This document shows, piece by piece, positions 14,338 through 24,400 of a stretch of DNA of 39,000 bases. Under the pieces are notes generated by a model. That model searched no databases, was not told the origin of the DNA, and worked only from the letters and a program-made list of their open reading frames with translations. Every line of letters starts with the position of its first letter. Position 1 is the stretch's first letter. This stretch comes from Peptococcaceae bacterium (lineage in GTDB: Bacteria > Bacillota > Desulfitobacteriia > Desulfitobacteriales > Syntrophobotulaceae). The stretch spans positions 1-39,000 of the forward strand of contig WRHI01000016.1 in assembly GCA_009783315.1 (NCBI GenBank), read 5' to 3'. The translations under genes were made by a program, and so were the position numbers.

Positions 14338-15662
14338 GAGCAGGCCTCGATTCTTGTCATAACTTCGCTGTTTACAACCTGACGGCCTACGGAATCGTAC
14401 AGAACCCCACTGCCGGTGAAAGCGCCGGGGGTATAGCAATTGCGTCCGTCGATGACAATCGGCGTATGCATTAACCGCGCGAAATCGTTTGGGTCATATG
14501 ATATGATCTCATCCCACTCCGTCATGATCAGGCAGAGATCGGCGCCGCCCAGCGTTTCCTCAACAGTGGGACAGGCCAGAACCAGATCTGGGTACTGTTG
14601 GGCAAACCGGGCGGCCGCCGCGGGATCCCAAGTCCGAACCACCGCGCCCTCTTCCGCCAGAAGTTGGATTACGTCAACAGATGGCGCTTCTCGCAGATCG
14701 TCGGTGCCGGGTTTGAAAGCGAGACCCAGCACGGCTACAATAACCCCTTGCAGGTCCTTGTAATATTTCTTGGCTTTTTTGAACAGGCGGATTTTTTGGG
14801 TTTCGTTGACTTCGATAGTGGCTTTGATGGTTTTCAGTTCATAATCGTGGTAGCGAGCCAGCCAATGCAGCGCCTTGGTGTCTTTGGGGAAACAGCTGCC
14901 GCCGTACCCTGTGCCAGGTCGCAGATACCGAAGGCCGATGCGCGGGTCAAGCCCCATGCCCAGGGAGACGGTTTCGGAATCCGCGCCGACAATTTCGCAT
15001 AAGTTGGCGATCTCGTTAATATATGAAATCTTCAAAGCGAGAAAATCATTGGAGGCGTATTTGATCATCTCGGCGGTTCTCCTGTCGGTTATGACAAAGG
15101 TGCTGTCAAAACCGTCGTAGATCTCCCGCACCGACTGGGCCGCGTTATCATCACCGGCGCCAATGACAATCCGGGCAGGGCGCAAAGTATCCTCTATCGC
15201 GGTTCCTTGGGCCAGAAATTCCGGATTGGAAACCACCCGGAAGAGACCGGGCCTGGTGTTGCTGTCAAAATACCGTTCCACTTTGTCACAGGTTCCGACG
15301 GGAACGGTGGACTTCACCACAACGAAACATCCTTTTTCGCAAAAGGAAGCGACTTGAGCGCAGGCCTCAAATAAATATGCCAGGTTGGCGCTGCCGTCCC
15401 GCCGGTCGGGAGTCGGCACGGCAAAAACAATCACATCCGCCCGGGCATAAGCTTTCTGTGGATCCGTTGTAAATGACATCTTCTCGCCACATTCTTCCAG
15501 GAGCTTCGGCAAGCCGTTCTCGAAAATTGGCGCGTGCCCTTCCCGAAGCAGAGCGATTTTCGACGCGTCGGGATCAATCAGCGTAATATCCCGACCCCGA
15601 TGGCTCAGACATACGCCGGTAATCAGACCAACGTATCCGGCTCCGGCGATGGTAATCCTCAT
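14334..15662 (-). CDS. ugd: UDP-glucose 6-dehydrogenase
   Basis: 442 residues. The NAD-binding motif GAGYVG is at 7-12. FAVPTP (80-85), VVKSTVPVGT (115-124), SNPEFLAQGTAI (145-156) and the catalytic GYGGSCFPKDT with Cys257 are all present, as is the C-terminal VLGLAFKPGTDDLREAPS. It oxidises UDP-glucose to UDP-glucuronate with 2 NAD+. AAAAGGTG precedes the ATG. It lies 82 bases downstream of the GT4 gene and overlaps the radical SAM gene, so UDP-glucuronate (or a derivative) is probably the donor for the neighbouring glycosyltransferase. Confidence 0.95.
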   Translation of the reverse strand: MRITIAGAGYVGLITGVCLSHRGRDITLIDPDASKIALLREGHAPIFENGLPKLLEECGEKMSFTTDPQKAYARADVIVFAVPTPDRRDGSANLAYLFEACAQVASFCEKGCFVVVKSTVPVGTCDKVERYFDSNTRPGLFRVVSNPEFLAQGTAIEDTLRPARIVIGAGDDNAAQSVREIYDGFDSTFVITDRRTAEMIKYASNDFLALKISYINEIANLCEIVGADSETVSLGMGLDPRIGLRYLRPGTGYGGSCFPKDTKALHWLARYHDYELKTIKATIEVNETQKIRLFKKAKKYYKDLQGVIVAVLGLAFKPGTDDLREAPSVDVIQLLAEEGAVVRTWDPAAAARFAQQYPDLVLACPTVEETLGGADLCLIMTEWDEIISYDPNDFARLMHTPIVIDGRNCYTPGAFTGSGVLYDSVGRQVVNSEVMTRIEACS

Positions 15663-15744
15663 CCGCGTTCACCTTTTCCTTTCTTTCTTTGCGTACAGTT
15701 CGGCATAACGAGACTACAACATTGCGGGATAGGATCAATATCTA

Positions 15745-16986
15745 TTAGGACACTCGCGCGAAGAACCGTTCCGCCGGAACGTTCTCGCGGATGACTGTTT
15801 CGTATTCAGACAGCAAATTGTCAAAAACCCGGTTCCAGTCCTTGGCCAAGGCGGTTTGCCGTCCTTTTGCTGACAGCTCGCGACGCAGAAGCTGGTTGTT
15901 CATCAACTCTGTCAGGTTGCTCACGAATCCGTCAACGTCACCGTCCGAGCAGAGCAAGGCGTTCTCGCCGTGAACCAGGTAGTCTGTGACGCCGCCGCCG
16001 TTTATGCCCGCGATGGCGAGACCGCTGGCCATGGCTTCCAGGCATGTGTTGCCAAAAGTCTCGGTACCGGAGGGGAAAGCGAAGCAATCACAGGATGCGT
16101 AGATGGCGGAAAGCTCGGAGCCGTGTTTGAATCCGGTCATAATGACGTTGTCATACCCCGACTGCCGGATTGTATCCGCATAGGGGCCGTCGCCGGTGAA
16201 AATAAACACAGCTTTGCCGGGATAAGCTTTGTTGATGCTGCCGATGGCGCGGAGCAGCAGATGAAGTCCTTTTTCAGGGGAGATCCGGCCAACATAGAGG
16301 AAAGCGAATCTGTCGCCAATACCCAGATCGTTCCTTATCTGGTTACTACGATGGCCGGTGCTGAACCGGACGGCATCAATGCCTCTTGACCAAACGCCGA
16401 GATTGTCATAGCCTTTTTGGCGCAAATGTTCCATGGTGTATTTGGAGGGAGCCAGGACCCTATGAGCGGGTTTGAAAAAACGTTTCAAGTACATTTCTGC
16501 GAAAGGTTCAAGCGGGCTGAGACCGTAATAGGAAAGATATTTGCAGTAATCGGTATGGCTGCTCATGATCAGGGGCAGCTTGCGGGATACGGCGTATTTC
16601 ATACCTTTGTGCCCGATGCCGAATTCGGTCGTAACATGAACAAGATCGGGAGCAAATCTGTCGCACAGAGTGAAGATCTGTTTGGTTTTTGGAAAAGCCA
16701 GACAGCTATTGGGTGAGATACTGACTTTGATCCCCGGAAAACGGTGAACTTTTTTGAGGCTCATTTCTTCATGGGGGCGCGTTAGCGGGGTAAGAACAGC
16801 AACAGATTTACGCGTGCCGGTTTTGAATCTGCGCACCGGCATGTCAGGGTCGCCGTCATTGTAGGCGGGCGCGAAAAAAGTGTGCCGGATGCCTTTGTTC
16901 TCAAGATAGCCGCTCAGTTTGGTCAGGGTATTTGTAACGCCGTTAACCTCGGGAGCGTAGGTATCGGTAAAATAGGCGATTTTCAT
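15745..16986 (-). CDS. GT4 glycosyltransferase (lipid glycosyltransferase-like)
   Basis: 413 residues from ATG 16986 with GGGAGG upstream. The N-terminus AYFTDTYAPEVNGVTNTL, the acceptor-side SSHTDYCKYLSYYGL and the donor site EKGLHLLLRAI plus GTETFGNTCLEAMASG (the E-x7-E motif) are typical of family GT4 enzymes such as diacylglycerol glycosyltransferases and MgtA/SqdX-like proteins. It is a retaining, GT-B fold enzyme acting at the inner membrane face. With UGDH next in the operon, a glucuronosyl-lipid product is plausible but not shown. It is the first gene of the four-gene minus-strand operon. Confidence 0.85.
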   Translation of the reverse strand: MKIAYFTDTYAPEVNGVTNTLTKLSGYLENKGIRHTFFAPAYNDGDPDMPVRRFKTGTRKSVAVLTPLTRPHEEMSLKKVHRFPGIKVSISPNSCLAFPKTKQIFTLCDRFAPDLVHVTTEFGIGHKGMKYAVSRKLPLIMSSHTDYCKYLSYYGLSPLEPFAEMYLKRFFKPAHRVLAPSKYTMEHLRQKGYDNLGVWSRGIDAVRFSTGHRSNQIRNDLGIGDRFAFLYVGRISPEKGLHLLLRAIGSINKAYPGKAVFIFTGDGPYADTIRQSGYDNVIMTGFKHGSELSAIYASCDCFAFPSGTETFGNTCLEAMASGLAIAGINGGGVTDYLVHGENALLCSDGDVDGFVSNLTELMNNQLLRRELSAKGRQTALAKDWNRVFDNLLSEYETVIRENVPAERFFARVS

Positions 16987-17164
16987 GTTGCCTCCCAATT
17001 GAACATGATGTGGTTCGTAACGGTAGCAATTCCATTCTATCGGCAGGATGTAAAATCCAAATATTGTTTGGGAAAAAAGTGTGTGGACACCCGTTTCGGG
17101 GCAATAATACGGAATCCAACCCATTTTTTTGGGAAAAATAACCGATTTCGACGCTCAGAAAATG

Positions 17165-17194
17165 TTGGACTTTATAGGATTTTGTCAGTATAAT
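17165..17194 (+). promoter_or_regulatory. Sigma-A-type promoter for the CapA-VanX gene
   Basis: TTGGAC (17165-17170) and TATAAT (17189-17194) are separated by 18 bases, about 118 bases ahead of the chosen start. The 325-bp gap between the divergent GT4 and CapA-VanX genes otherwise shows no feature I can name. Confidence 0.5.
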
Positions 17195-17311
17195 TCGATA
17201 TAGAGATAGGAAGATGTATCGTTTCGCGTTTTAACGCAATAGCGGCGTTTTAGTTGAAAGGATATTTGGCAGATGAAAGACACCGGCCGGCTAAAAAAAT
17301 GGAGGGAATAC

Positions 17312-19084
17312 ATGGACAAACGCGACCATCGTTTCAGACTTTTTATGGTCTTAATTATTTTAATTGGTGTTTGCGGTCTATCGGAATCGTTGCAAAACAA
17401 TCCGGCTGCGTTTGAACCCTCTTTTCCAGAGTCTTTGGCGGTGTTGCCCCATGAACTGGATCAAGAACAAGTTTTGGTGACAAGATCAATGAAGATCAGC
17501 GCTGTTGGTGATTGTACGTTAGGGTGCGACGACCGCTATGCCAGCAGCAGCGTGGCGAAAACGTTTTTTGATCTGGCCAAAACCAAAGATGAAACCTACT
17601 ATCTGGCCAACGTTGCCCATATTCTGTGTAACGATGATTTGACTTTCGCTAATTTGGAAGGGGTGCTTACGGCTGATACGCATCAGCACGCGTTGGAACC
17701 CAAACCGGAGCAAGGAAACAATGCCTACTGGTTTTACGGAGCGCCTAATTATGTTGATATTCTCAAGAAAGGCGGCATTGATATTGTCAATATCGCCAAC
17801 AATCATAGCCACGATTATCAAGATGGGGGATACGCTGAGACGGCGGCAATTTTGGCTGAGGCAGGTATTGCATATACCGGATATGACGAACAGGCTCTTG
17901 TGACTGTAAACGGTATCCGGGTTGGTTCTATCGGCTTGAATTTGCTCGGCAAAAATGAACGCGGCGTTGATATTGAAGAGTTCCTGGACAATGCCGCGGC
18001 CCAAATTGAGGCTCTCCGGCCGGAATGTGATCTTCTGGTTGTGCAGATCCATTGGGGCGATGAAGGTGTCAAAACGCCCAACCTGAGACAGGTTAACGTG
18101 GGCCATTTTCTGATTGATAAGGGTGTGGATGTGGTGTTGGGCCACCATTCCCATATGTTGCAGCCGACCGAAATCTATAAGGACAGATATATTGTCTACA
18201 GTCTGGGAAATTTTTGTTTTGGCGGCAACCAATCGGTCAATTCCGATACCAAGCTGACAGGGATATGGCAGCTGGATGTCACTGTTGACGGGAGAGGTCG
18301 GGTGACGCTGGCAGCGCCTGAAGTGATTCCCTGTTCCGTCAACAGCAATCCGTCGATGGTTGCCAACGATTACCAGCCTACGCCTATAGAAGATGCGGCG
18401 CTGGCGCAAAACGCGGTTGAGCGTCTTGCTGTCTTAACGACGGAAGAACTCCAAAACCGCGTAGGGCAAGAATTTCCGGAGAATCCGTACAATTATGCTC
18501 CGTTGACAACCCAAAACGCCGGAAACATGGTCGAAGCTCTCCAATACGTTCCGGGATTGAAAAAGGATATCCGATATTATACAGACCGCAATTTTTTGCA
18601 GCAGCCTTTTTATGATTCGGACAAGGCTTATCTGCGCAAAAGCACTGCGGAAAAACTTAAAGGGGTTGTTGCGGAGCTCAAAGAGCACAACCTTTCGCTG
18701 CTGATCTGGGACGCTTACCGGCCGCCGGAAGCTCAATGGAAGATGTGGGAAGCCGTATTGGATCCACGCTATATTGCTGATCCCAACAAAGGGTACTCCA
18801 GGCATTCCTATGGAACGACAATAGACGCGACGTTGGCTGACGCCAACGGGTTGGCGGTGGAGATGCCCACGGATTTCGATGATTTTTCCGTCCTGGCCAA
18901 CCATGATCTCGGCAACGTTGAAAGCGAAGAAGCCAGAAAAAATGTCCAGTTATTACGTCAAGTCATGGAAAAACACGGGTTCGAAATATACTACAATGAA
19001 TGGTGGCACTATCAAGACGCTGGCGGCGGCGGATATGGACCGGTGCTGGATTTATCGGCGGTATTGGAAAAGCCGGGAATATAA
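17312..19084 (+). CDS. CapA-family metallophosphatase fused to VanX-type D,D-dipeptidase
   Basis: 590 residues from ATG 17312, chosen because GGAGGG lies 6 bases upstream and the protein then starts with a clean signal anchor (residues 8-23, FRLFMVLIILIGVCGL). An in-frame ATG at 17273 adds 13 residues. Residues 60-335 form a CapA/PGA_cap domain: VGDCTLGCD, FANLEGVL, NIANNHSHDY (His165) and LGHHSHML (His278-His281). Residues about 400-585 form a VanX-type peptidase M15D domain: DAYRPPEAQ, SRHSYGTTIDATL with zinc ligands His498 and Asp505, and EWWHY with catalytic Glu563 and zinc ligand His566. The 7- and 3-residue spacings match VanX. Anchored outside the membrane, it could act on poly-gamma-glutamate-like or muropeptide substrates. 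I know both domains as separate proteins; the fusion is unusual. Confidence 0.85.
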   Translation: MDKRDHRFRLFMVLIILIGVCGLSESLQNNPAAFEPSFPESLAVLPHELDQEQVLVTRSMKISAVGDCTLGCDDRYASSSVAKTFFDLAKTKDETYYLANVAHILCNDDLTFANLEGVLTADTHQHALEPKPEQGNNAYWFYGAPNYVDILKKGGIDIVNIANNHSHDYQDGGYAETAAILAEAGIAYTGYDEQALVTVNGIRVGSIGLNLLGKNERGVDIEEFLDNAAAQIEALRPECDLLVVQIHWGDEGVKTPNLRQVNVGHFLIDKGVDVVLGHHSHMLQPTEIYKDRYIVYSLGNFCFGGNQSVNSDTKLTGIWQLDVTVDGRGRVTLAAPEVIPCSVNSNPSMVANDYQPTPIEDAALAQNAVERLAVLTTEELQNRVGQEFPENPYNYAPLTTQNAGNMVEALQYVPGLKKDIRYYTDRNFLQQPFYDSDKAYLRKSTAEKLKGVVAELKEHNLSLLIWDAYRPPEAQWKMWEAVLDPRYIADPNKGYSRHSYGTTIDATLADANGLAVEMPTDFDDFSVLANHDLGNVESEEARKNVQLLRQVMEKHGFEIYYNEWWHYQDAGGGGYGPVLDLSAVLEKPGI

Positions 19085-19121
19085 GGCATTGTACGATGAT
19101 CCACAGGCCGAAAGACTTCGA

Positions 19122-19224
19122 CCATTGGTCCACAGGCTAAAGGATATCAGCCTTGCCATTGTCCATTGTCCATTGTCCATTGTCCATTGTCCATTGGTCC
19201 ACAGGCTGAAGGATATCAGCCTTG
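19122..19224. repeat. Heptamer (TCCATTG) array flanked by two 34-bp direct repeats
   Basis: CCATTGGTCCACAGGCT and the following 17 bases occur at 19122-19155 and 19191-19224 with one difference. Each copy holds a small hairpin (AGGCT ... AGCCT around GGATATC). Between them runs a tandem array of about five TCCATTG heptamers. It lies between two convergent genes and may serve as a transcription end. The same heptamer returns at 36117-36313. Confidence 0.85.
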
Positions 19225-19231
19225 TCCATTG

Positions 19232-20836
19232 TCAACTGCCTTTCAGCAGCCCCCGAATAAAAATGCCCGCGAGAACCAGTGAGCTGGTGTACCCTAAAAA
19301 AGCCAGGATCGGAATGCCGATAATCTTGGGCGCTGTGTCGGTGAGGCATAAGATGGCTGATCCGACGAACAGCATGGAGGACATGACGGAAAAAGCCAGT
19401 TTGCGGGTGATGGTGTCCAGATGGTTTTTTGTGCTGTCGGAGAAGGAAAATTCGATTTTGACACGGGTCCGGCCACGGTTGAAGGATTGCAGGGTTGTGG
19501 ACAGCTGGTCGGGGATTTCCAGGGATTTTTTCAGGGAGGCGTAGCCTGTGCGGAGCATGAGGCTGAGTTCTTTCTGAGGATCAAGGTTTTTGAGCAGATC
19601 ACCGGCAAAATAACCGCTGGCGATGCTGAGGAAGTTGATGGCGTCGCTGAGCATGCTCAGGATGCTTTGGAGGGTGACTAACCCCCGGGCCAACATGGAA
19701 ATACCTTGGGGTAGCGCGATCCGGTGTTTCCGGAGGATGCGGAACAGGTCTTCCGACAGCCGCAGGAAATCCATAGTGCGAAAATCCTGTTGGACGTACT
19801 GGATGATCATGCTGTCTAAGTCGTGGGCGAGTTCAGCATGGTCGATAGTGCCGCTGACAACACCGATGGCGAGCACGGCTTCGGTCAGTTTGCCGGGATC
19901 GTTGTCGATGACGCTGCGGATCATGGCGGCGAACAGCTCTTTGTCCCGCAAGGTCAGGCGGCCCATCATGCCCAGATCGATCCAGATGATTTTGCCGTCG
20001 CGGATTTTGATGTTGCCGGCGTGTGGGTCGGCGTGAAAAAAGCCGTTTTCGAGAATTTGCTTAACATAATTATGTGCTAATTTTTGCGCGATTTCCTCCA
20101 GATCGTAGCCTTGAGCTTTCAGGGCTGTAGTGTCGTCTATGTTGAAGCCCTGGATGGTTTCCATGACGAGGACTTTGGTGTTCGAGTACTGGGTGTAGAC
20201 CCGGGGAAAAGCCAGGTATTTGACGTCTCTGTGGTGGCGTTGGAACTCCAGCATTTGGGTCGCTTCGAGAGCAAAGTTCATTTCTTGTTTGGCCACATGC
20301 CACATTTCGTCTAACACCATGCGCCAATCCAGCTGTTCGTCGGATATGCCGACGGTTTTGAAGAGCGTGGCGGCGTTTTTGAGCAAGAGGATGTCTTCGG
20401 CCATGGTTTCATAGATGCCTTGACGCTGGACTTTGATGACGACGTCTTCGCCGGTGATCAGTCTGGCCCGGTGGACTTGCGCCACAGACGCCGCGCCAAT
20501 AGGCTCGGCGTCTATGCAAGCGAAAATATCGTCCGGATTCTGATCATATTCCTGACGAAGAATGGTTTTGAGTTCGTCGAAATCCATGGGATTGGTGATG
20601 GTCCGGAGTTTGGCCAGTTCATCACAGTAAGCTTGCGGCAGCAGGTCGGAGCGCATCGATAGCATCTGGCCAAGCTTAATAAAGGTCGGCCCCAGATCGC
20701 TGAGAATGAGGTAAAGCCTTTCAGGCGTCAAGCCGCGGACAATGCCGCGCTTTTTCAGAATCCCCATGATGGCTCTTACCCGCTTTTTTTGGCTGAGCTT
20801 TTTGGGATGAGATTTGCGATGACGGGATGGGTTCAT
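19232..20836 (-). CDS. ABC1/UbiB/AarF atypical kinase-like protein
   Basis: 534 residues. The UbiB KxGQ motif is at 54-57 (FIKLGQMLSMRSDLLP). The alanine-rich loop AEPIGAASVAQVHRA, VVIKVQRQG, the catalytic-loop equivalent FFHADPHAGNI and IWIDLGMMG (metal-binding DLG) follow. Two hydrophobic helices at about 480-530 anchor it to the membrane. The family hydrolyses or binds ATP and supports isoprenoid-quinone or lipid homeostasis in other organisms; the substrate here is unknown. Its ATG overlaps the stop of the upstream phasin-like gene (ATGA), a coupled pair. Confidence 0.9.
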   Translation of the reverse strand: MNPSRHRKSHPKKLSQKKRVRAIMGILKKRGIVRGLTPERLYLILSDLGPTFIKLGQMLSMRSDLLPQAYCDELAKLRTITNPMDFDELKTILRQEYDQNPDDIFACIDAEPIGAASVAQVHRARLITGEDVVIKVQRQGIYETMAEDILLLKNAATLFKTVGISDEQLDWRMVLDEMWHVAKQEMNFALEATQMLEFQRHHRDVKYLAFPRVYTQYSNTKVLVMETIQGFNIDDTTALKAQGYDLEEIAQKLAHNYVKQILENGFFHADPHAGNIKIRDGKIIWIDLGMMGRLTLRDKELFAAMIRSVIDNDPGKLTEAVLAIGVVSGTIDHAELAHDLDSMIIQYVQQDFRTMDFLRLSEDLFRILRKHRIALPQGISMLARGLVTLQSILSMLSDAINFLSIASGYFAGDLLKNLDPQKELSLMLRTGYASLKKSLEIPDQLSTTLQSFNRGRTRVKIEFSFSDSTKNHLDTITRKLAFSVMSSMLFVGSAILCLTDTAPKIIGIPILAFLGYTSSLVLAGIFIRGLLKGS

Positions 20837-21144
20837 CAGGCGTCGTTTTGTTGCGCCGCGTTACGCTGGGTTTCAAGGTCTTGAAGCTTGGCTTTCAAAG
20901 CGGCGAGTTGATCGGCGTCCAGTTTGTCGAGGTTTTCCAGGTTGTCTGCGAAGTTGCTGCCGGCCCCCCAGGATTTCATCGAGTGTTTGAGTTCCTCGTT
21001 GATGGCTTTGCCTTGTTCAACGGAAAGTTCGCCTCTGGCGATCAATTCGTTGACGATTTCTTTGGCTTTGTCCGTCGTGATCGCCATGGCGCCGATGCCG
21101 GCGAGGACAATTTTCTCCAGAACACCTTTTGCTTTGTCTGTCAT
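20836..21144 (-). CDS. Phasin-like / PHA-synthesis-regulator family small protein
   Basis: 102 residues from ATG 21144 with AAAAGGAGG upstream. An amphipathic helical N-terminus (KGVLEKIVLAGIGAMAITTD) is followed by KAKEIVNELIARGELSVEQG and a coiled-coil-like C-terminus (DADQLAALKAKLQDLE). This is the COG3937-type phasin-like family. It probably coats a lipid or membrane surface or partners the UbiB protein encoded immediately downstream. Whether granules are made cannot be told; no PHA synthase is in the window. Confidence 0.75.
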   Translation of the reverse strand: MTDKAKGVLEKIVLAGIGAMAITTDKAKEIVNELIARGELSVEQGKAINEELKHSMKSWGAGSNFADNLENLDKLDADQLAALKAKLQDLETQRNAAQQNDA

Positions 21145-21219
21145 GGTGGAACCTCCTTTTTTGCTTGAAATCAGCCTTGATTGTTTTCTGTTCTTTTGCA
21201 CATATCCTATGCTTTGTCT

Positions 21220-21247
21220 ATCATAGCAGAATTTTTACAGAGGGCAA
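21220..21247 (-). promoter_or_regulatory. Promoter for the phasin-ubiB operon
   Basis: On the minus strand TTGCCC (21247-21242) and TATGAT (21225-21220) are 16 bases apart, about 75 bases upstream of the phasin start. The rest of the 304-bp divergent gap is AT-rich, with a TATACT (21387-21392) that may be the -10 of the plus-strand gene, lacking a convincing -35. Confidence 0.4.
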
Positions 21248-21448
21248 AATTTTGCCATGGTCAAGGAGGAAGAACCTTCCAAATCCAATCCCATAGAATG
21301 GTTTCCATATTAAAAAAGATTTTTTGTATTTGTCGTTATTTCGCTAATGATTGCGAAAAAGTCTTCAGTTATGCTTGAGAATAGAGTATACTGAAAGATA
21401 AAAGGGTCTGTGTTGTTTTGCCTTGAAACAGGTGAAGAGGAGGATTAG

Positions 21449-24400
21449 ATGAACGAATTCAGCGAGAATTTTGGTCTGACGCCGGGTGAAGATGCGGCCA
21501 CTTTGCTGCCAAAACTCAAGGCGCAAAAAATTGACACAATGCAAAAACTCTATACTGCGGCTCATGACGCGGCGAAAACCCAATTGTTGTATAACCAGCT
21601 AGAACACATAGAAAGAGCCATTTCGGAACTGGAAAAAACCATGACAAGATCTAGTGAAACGTCGGCGGTCGATTCAGCTCGTTATCATTTTAGTTTGTAT
21701 GAGGACGACAGCCAAAGGGGAATGCCCGTTTCGCAAGATATGCCGTTTTCGCAAGGTATGCCGGGTTCACAGGGTATGCCGGGTTCACAAGGTATGCCGG
21801 GTTCACAAGGTATGCCGGGTTCACAGGGCCAGGTTGCGTACGATCGTTATGGTTTCCAGGAAGATCCGGGTATCAACGGTGTTTTTGAAAATACCAAGCA
21901 AAAAATCTTGGGGATGTTCAGAGAATCGGGCCGAGGACAAAGCAGGGGAATTGCGAGGGAATCAGGAAGGGGCGCCAAAGGATTTGGCAGAAAACATATC
22001 AAAGAAGCCGGCAGGAAAAAACAGAATGTGTTTGAGGAAGAACGCCAGGGATTACTCGCCGACGAATCCGCTGTTGCTTGGGCGGAAGAAGTGGCGAATC
22101 TGAGACGGGAAAGAGATGCCGGAGGCGGTGAAGGTTATGCCTTCGGCAATCCGCCCCATGATTATAGCGGCGCTGGTTTTGCCCAGGCCGGTATCCTTGA
22201 TGTCAGTGTAATGAGGAGCGGTGGTTTTACCAATGGGGTTATGAGTCTGGGTGGAAGTGATGAGCCGATCGTTAAAAATACTTTCGTTCATGCCGATATT
22301 AATGTTGACGCTGATTTCGGCGCTAATCAGGTGGGCGCCAATGACATGAATTTTGCCCAAACGACCTTCCATACGGCGGAGAAGCGAGATCCTTCGAAGG
22401 AATACTTAGCAAGAAACGAGCACGCCTTGTCAGAACCTGACTCATTTGAGAAGTATCTTGTTACTTATGATAACTATAACTCGGGGCAGGCTTTCCACCC
22501 GAGAGAGAGTTCCCCCATAGATGGACAGCAGCAGAAGGATAATTCTGGCTTATGGAATTATTCCGGTCCTCAGAACGCTCCGCCTCTGCAGAGTGTGCCA
22601 AACCCACAGGGGACGACGCCACAGCAGGCGGCGCATACCCCGCGGGATATGCCGACCCCGCTTGGCATGCCAAACCCGCAGGGGATGTCGACACAGCCGG
22701 GTATGCCGATCCCTCAGAGTGTATCGGCGCGTCAGCGTGTGCCGATACAGGGCGCGTTGACGCAAAGTATGCCGATTTCGCAGAGCATGCCGACTCCGCT
22801 TGGTATGCCAACTCCCCTTGGTATGTCAGACCCGCTTGGTATGCCGGCGTCACAGGGTATGCCGGTTTCGCAGGGTATGCCGGTTTCGCAGAATGGGCCG
22901 GCTTCGCAGAATATGCCGGTTTCGCAAAATATGCCGGCGTCGCAGAGCATGCCGGCTTCACAAGGTATGCCGACGCCACTTGGCATGCCGACCCCGCAAG
23001 GTATGTCAACTTCGCGGTCCGCGTTTTTCACGCAAAATATGCCGTCTTCACAAAGTGTGGATTCGCGGAATGAGCAAGCTTCGAAGGGTTTTGTAGCCCC
23101 ACAGAACGCCAAGATCCCTGAGGAAGCATTAACGATGCAAAACCTCTTAACGCCGCAAAACGCGCAGACTCCGAAGAGTGTATTATCTACGAATGATGTC
23201 TTTGCTCCGGGAGGAGTCGAATCTGCCAAGGACAAGCATGTTTCCCGTGAATTCTTATCATCAGAGAGCGCCTCAATCCCACCAGTCGTCAAGCGTCCGC
23301 AGAAGAAGCCGCGAAAAGATTTGGGATTAAGCGAACAAGAAACAGTCGAACTGCAAAAAGACTTATTCGATATCGAAGATTTGCATAAGATTCAAGCTAC
23401 CGTGTCGGAAGTCTCCAAAAAGGCCAGGATTTATCACCTGCCACCGGACGATAAACGTGAAAATATTAGCAAATATTCCCTTGACGACCTTCTTGTACCG
23501 TCTAAAATGGCTCAATCGGGAAAAGGTATGTCGGCTAAAGACGACGAAATTGCACAAGATACAGCGCGGGAAAAAGACAAGCCTTCAGAAAAAGAGGATC
23601 TCTCAGAAAAAGGCAGCATTCCCGAAAAAGACAATGCCGCTGATAAAGACAAGGCCTCTGATAAAGGCAGTGCCGCTGATAAAGGTATCGCCGCTGATAA
23701 AGGCAGCACCTCTGATAAAGGCAGCGCTGCTGAAAAACACAGCACCTCTACCAAAGACAATCTCTCCGAAACAGATAATCTACCAGAGGAAGGCAGTCTC
23801 GCCGAAAAAGAGACCATCTCTGGGGAAGACATTCTTACTGAAGAGGAGATCGCTGAACGGCTCAAGCCGAAAGAGGGCAGCCGTATGGAAGCACTGCTGG
23901 AACTTGGCGATATGTTCTGGCAGATTCCGAACCATCAACGGGCGGTGAAATACTACCAGCAAGCTGCTGATCAAGGACATGCCCGCGCGCAAAAAATCAT
24001 GGGTGACGCCTGTTACAACGGTTTGGGTTTGGAACAGGATTACAAAAAAGCCCTCGTCTGGTACAGCAAAGCCGCCGAGCAAGGATTGCCTGAGGCCCAG
24101 GGCTGTATAGGCGAATGTTATCATTTTGGGAACGGCGTGCCGCAAGATTACGCAAAAGCTGTGGCATGGTACCAGAAGGCGATCCAAAAGGGCGACGCCC
24201 GTGTTCAAAGCAGCCTCGCTGACTGTTACTACAACGGCACAGGCGTCAACCAGGATTATCATGAAGCCCTGATACTGTACCGTAAGTCCTCCAACCAGAA
24301 TAAACATGCTTTCAAAGGTCTGGGCGATTGCCATTTTCACGGGCGAGGCGTCGAACAAAACTACTATGAGGCGGTTCGCTACTACACTATAGCGGCGGAA

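Noticed and set aside
17312-19084. Vancomycin resistance gene vanX
   Set aside because: No vanH, vanA-type ligase or VanRS is nearby, and the domain is extracellular in a CapA fusion; cytosolic D-Ala-D-Ala removal is therefore unlikely.
19122-19224. CRISPR-like alternation of repeats and spacers
   Set aside because: Units are 7 bp tandem repeats without unique spacers, and no cas genes are present; the two 34-bp repeats occur only twice.
22461-23073. Long repetitive frames overlapping the Sel1-repeat gene on both strands
   Set aside because: They arise from the 18-bp periodicity of the coding repeats; only the plus-strand frame continues into Sel1 repeats and has a ribosome binding site.
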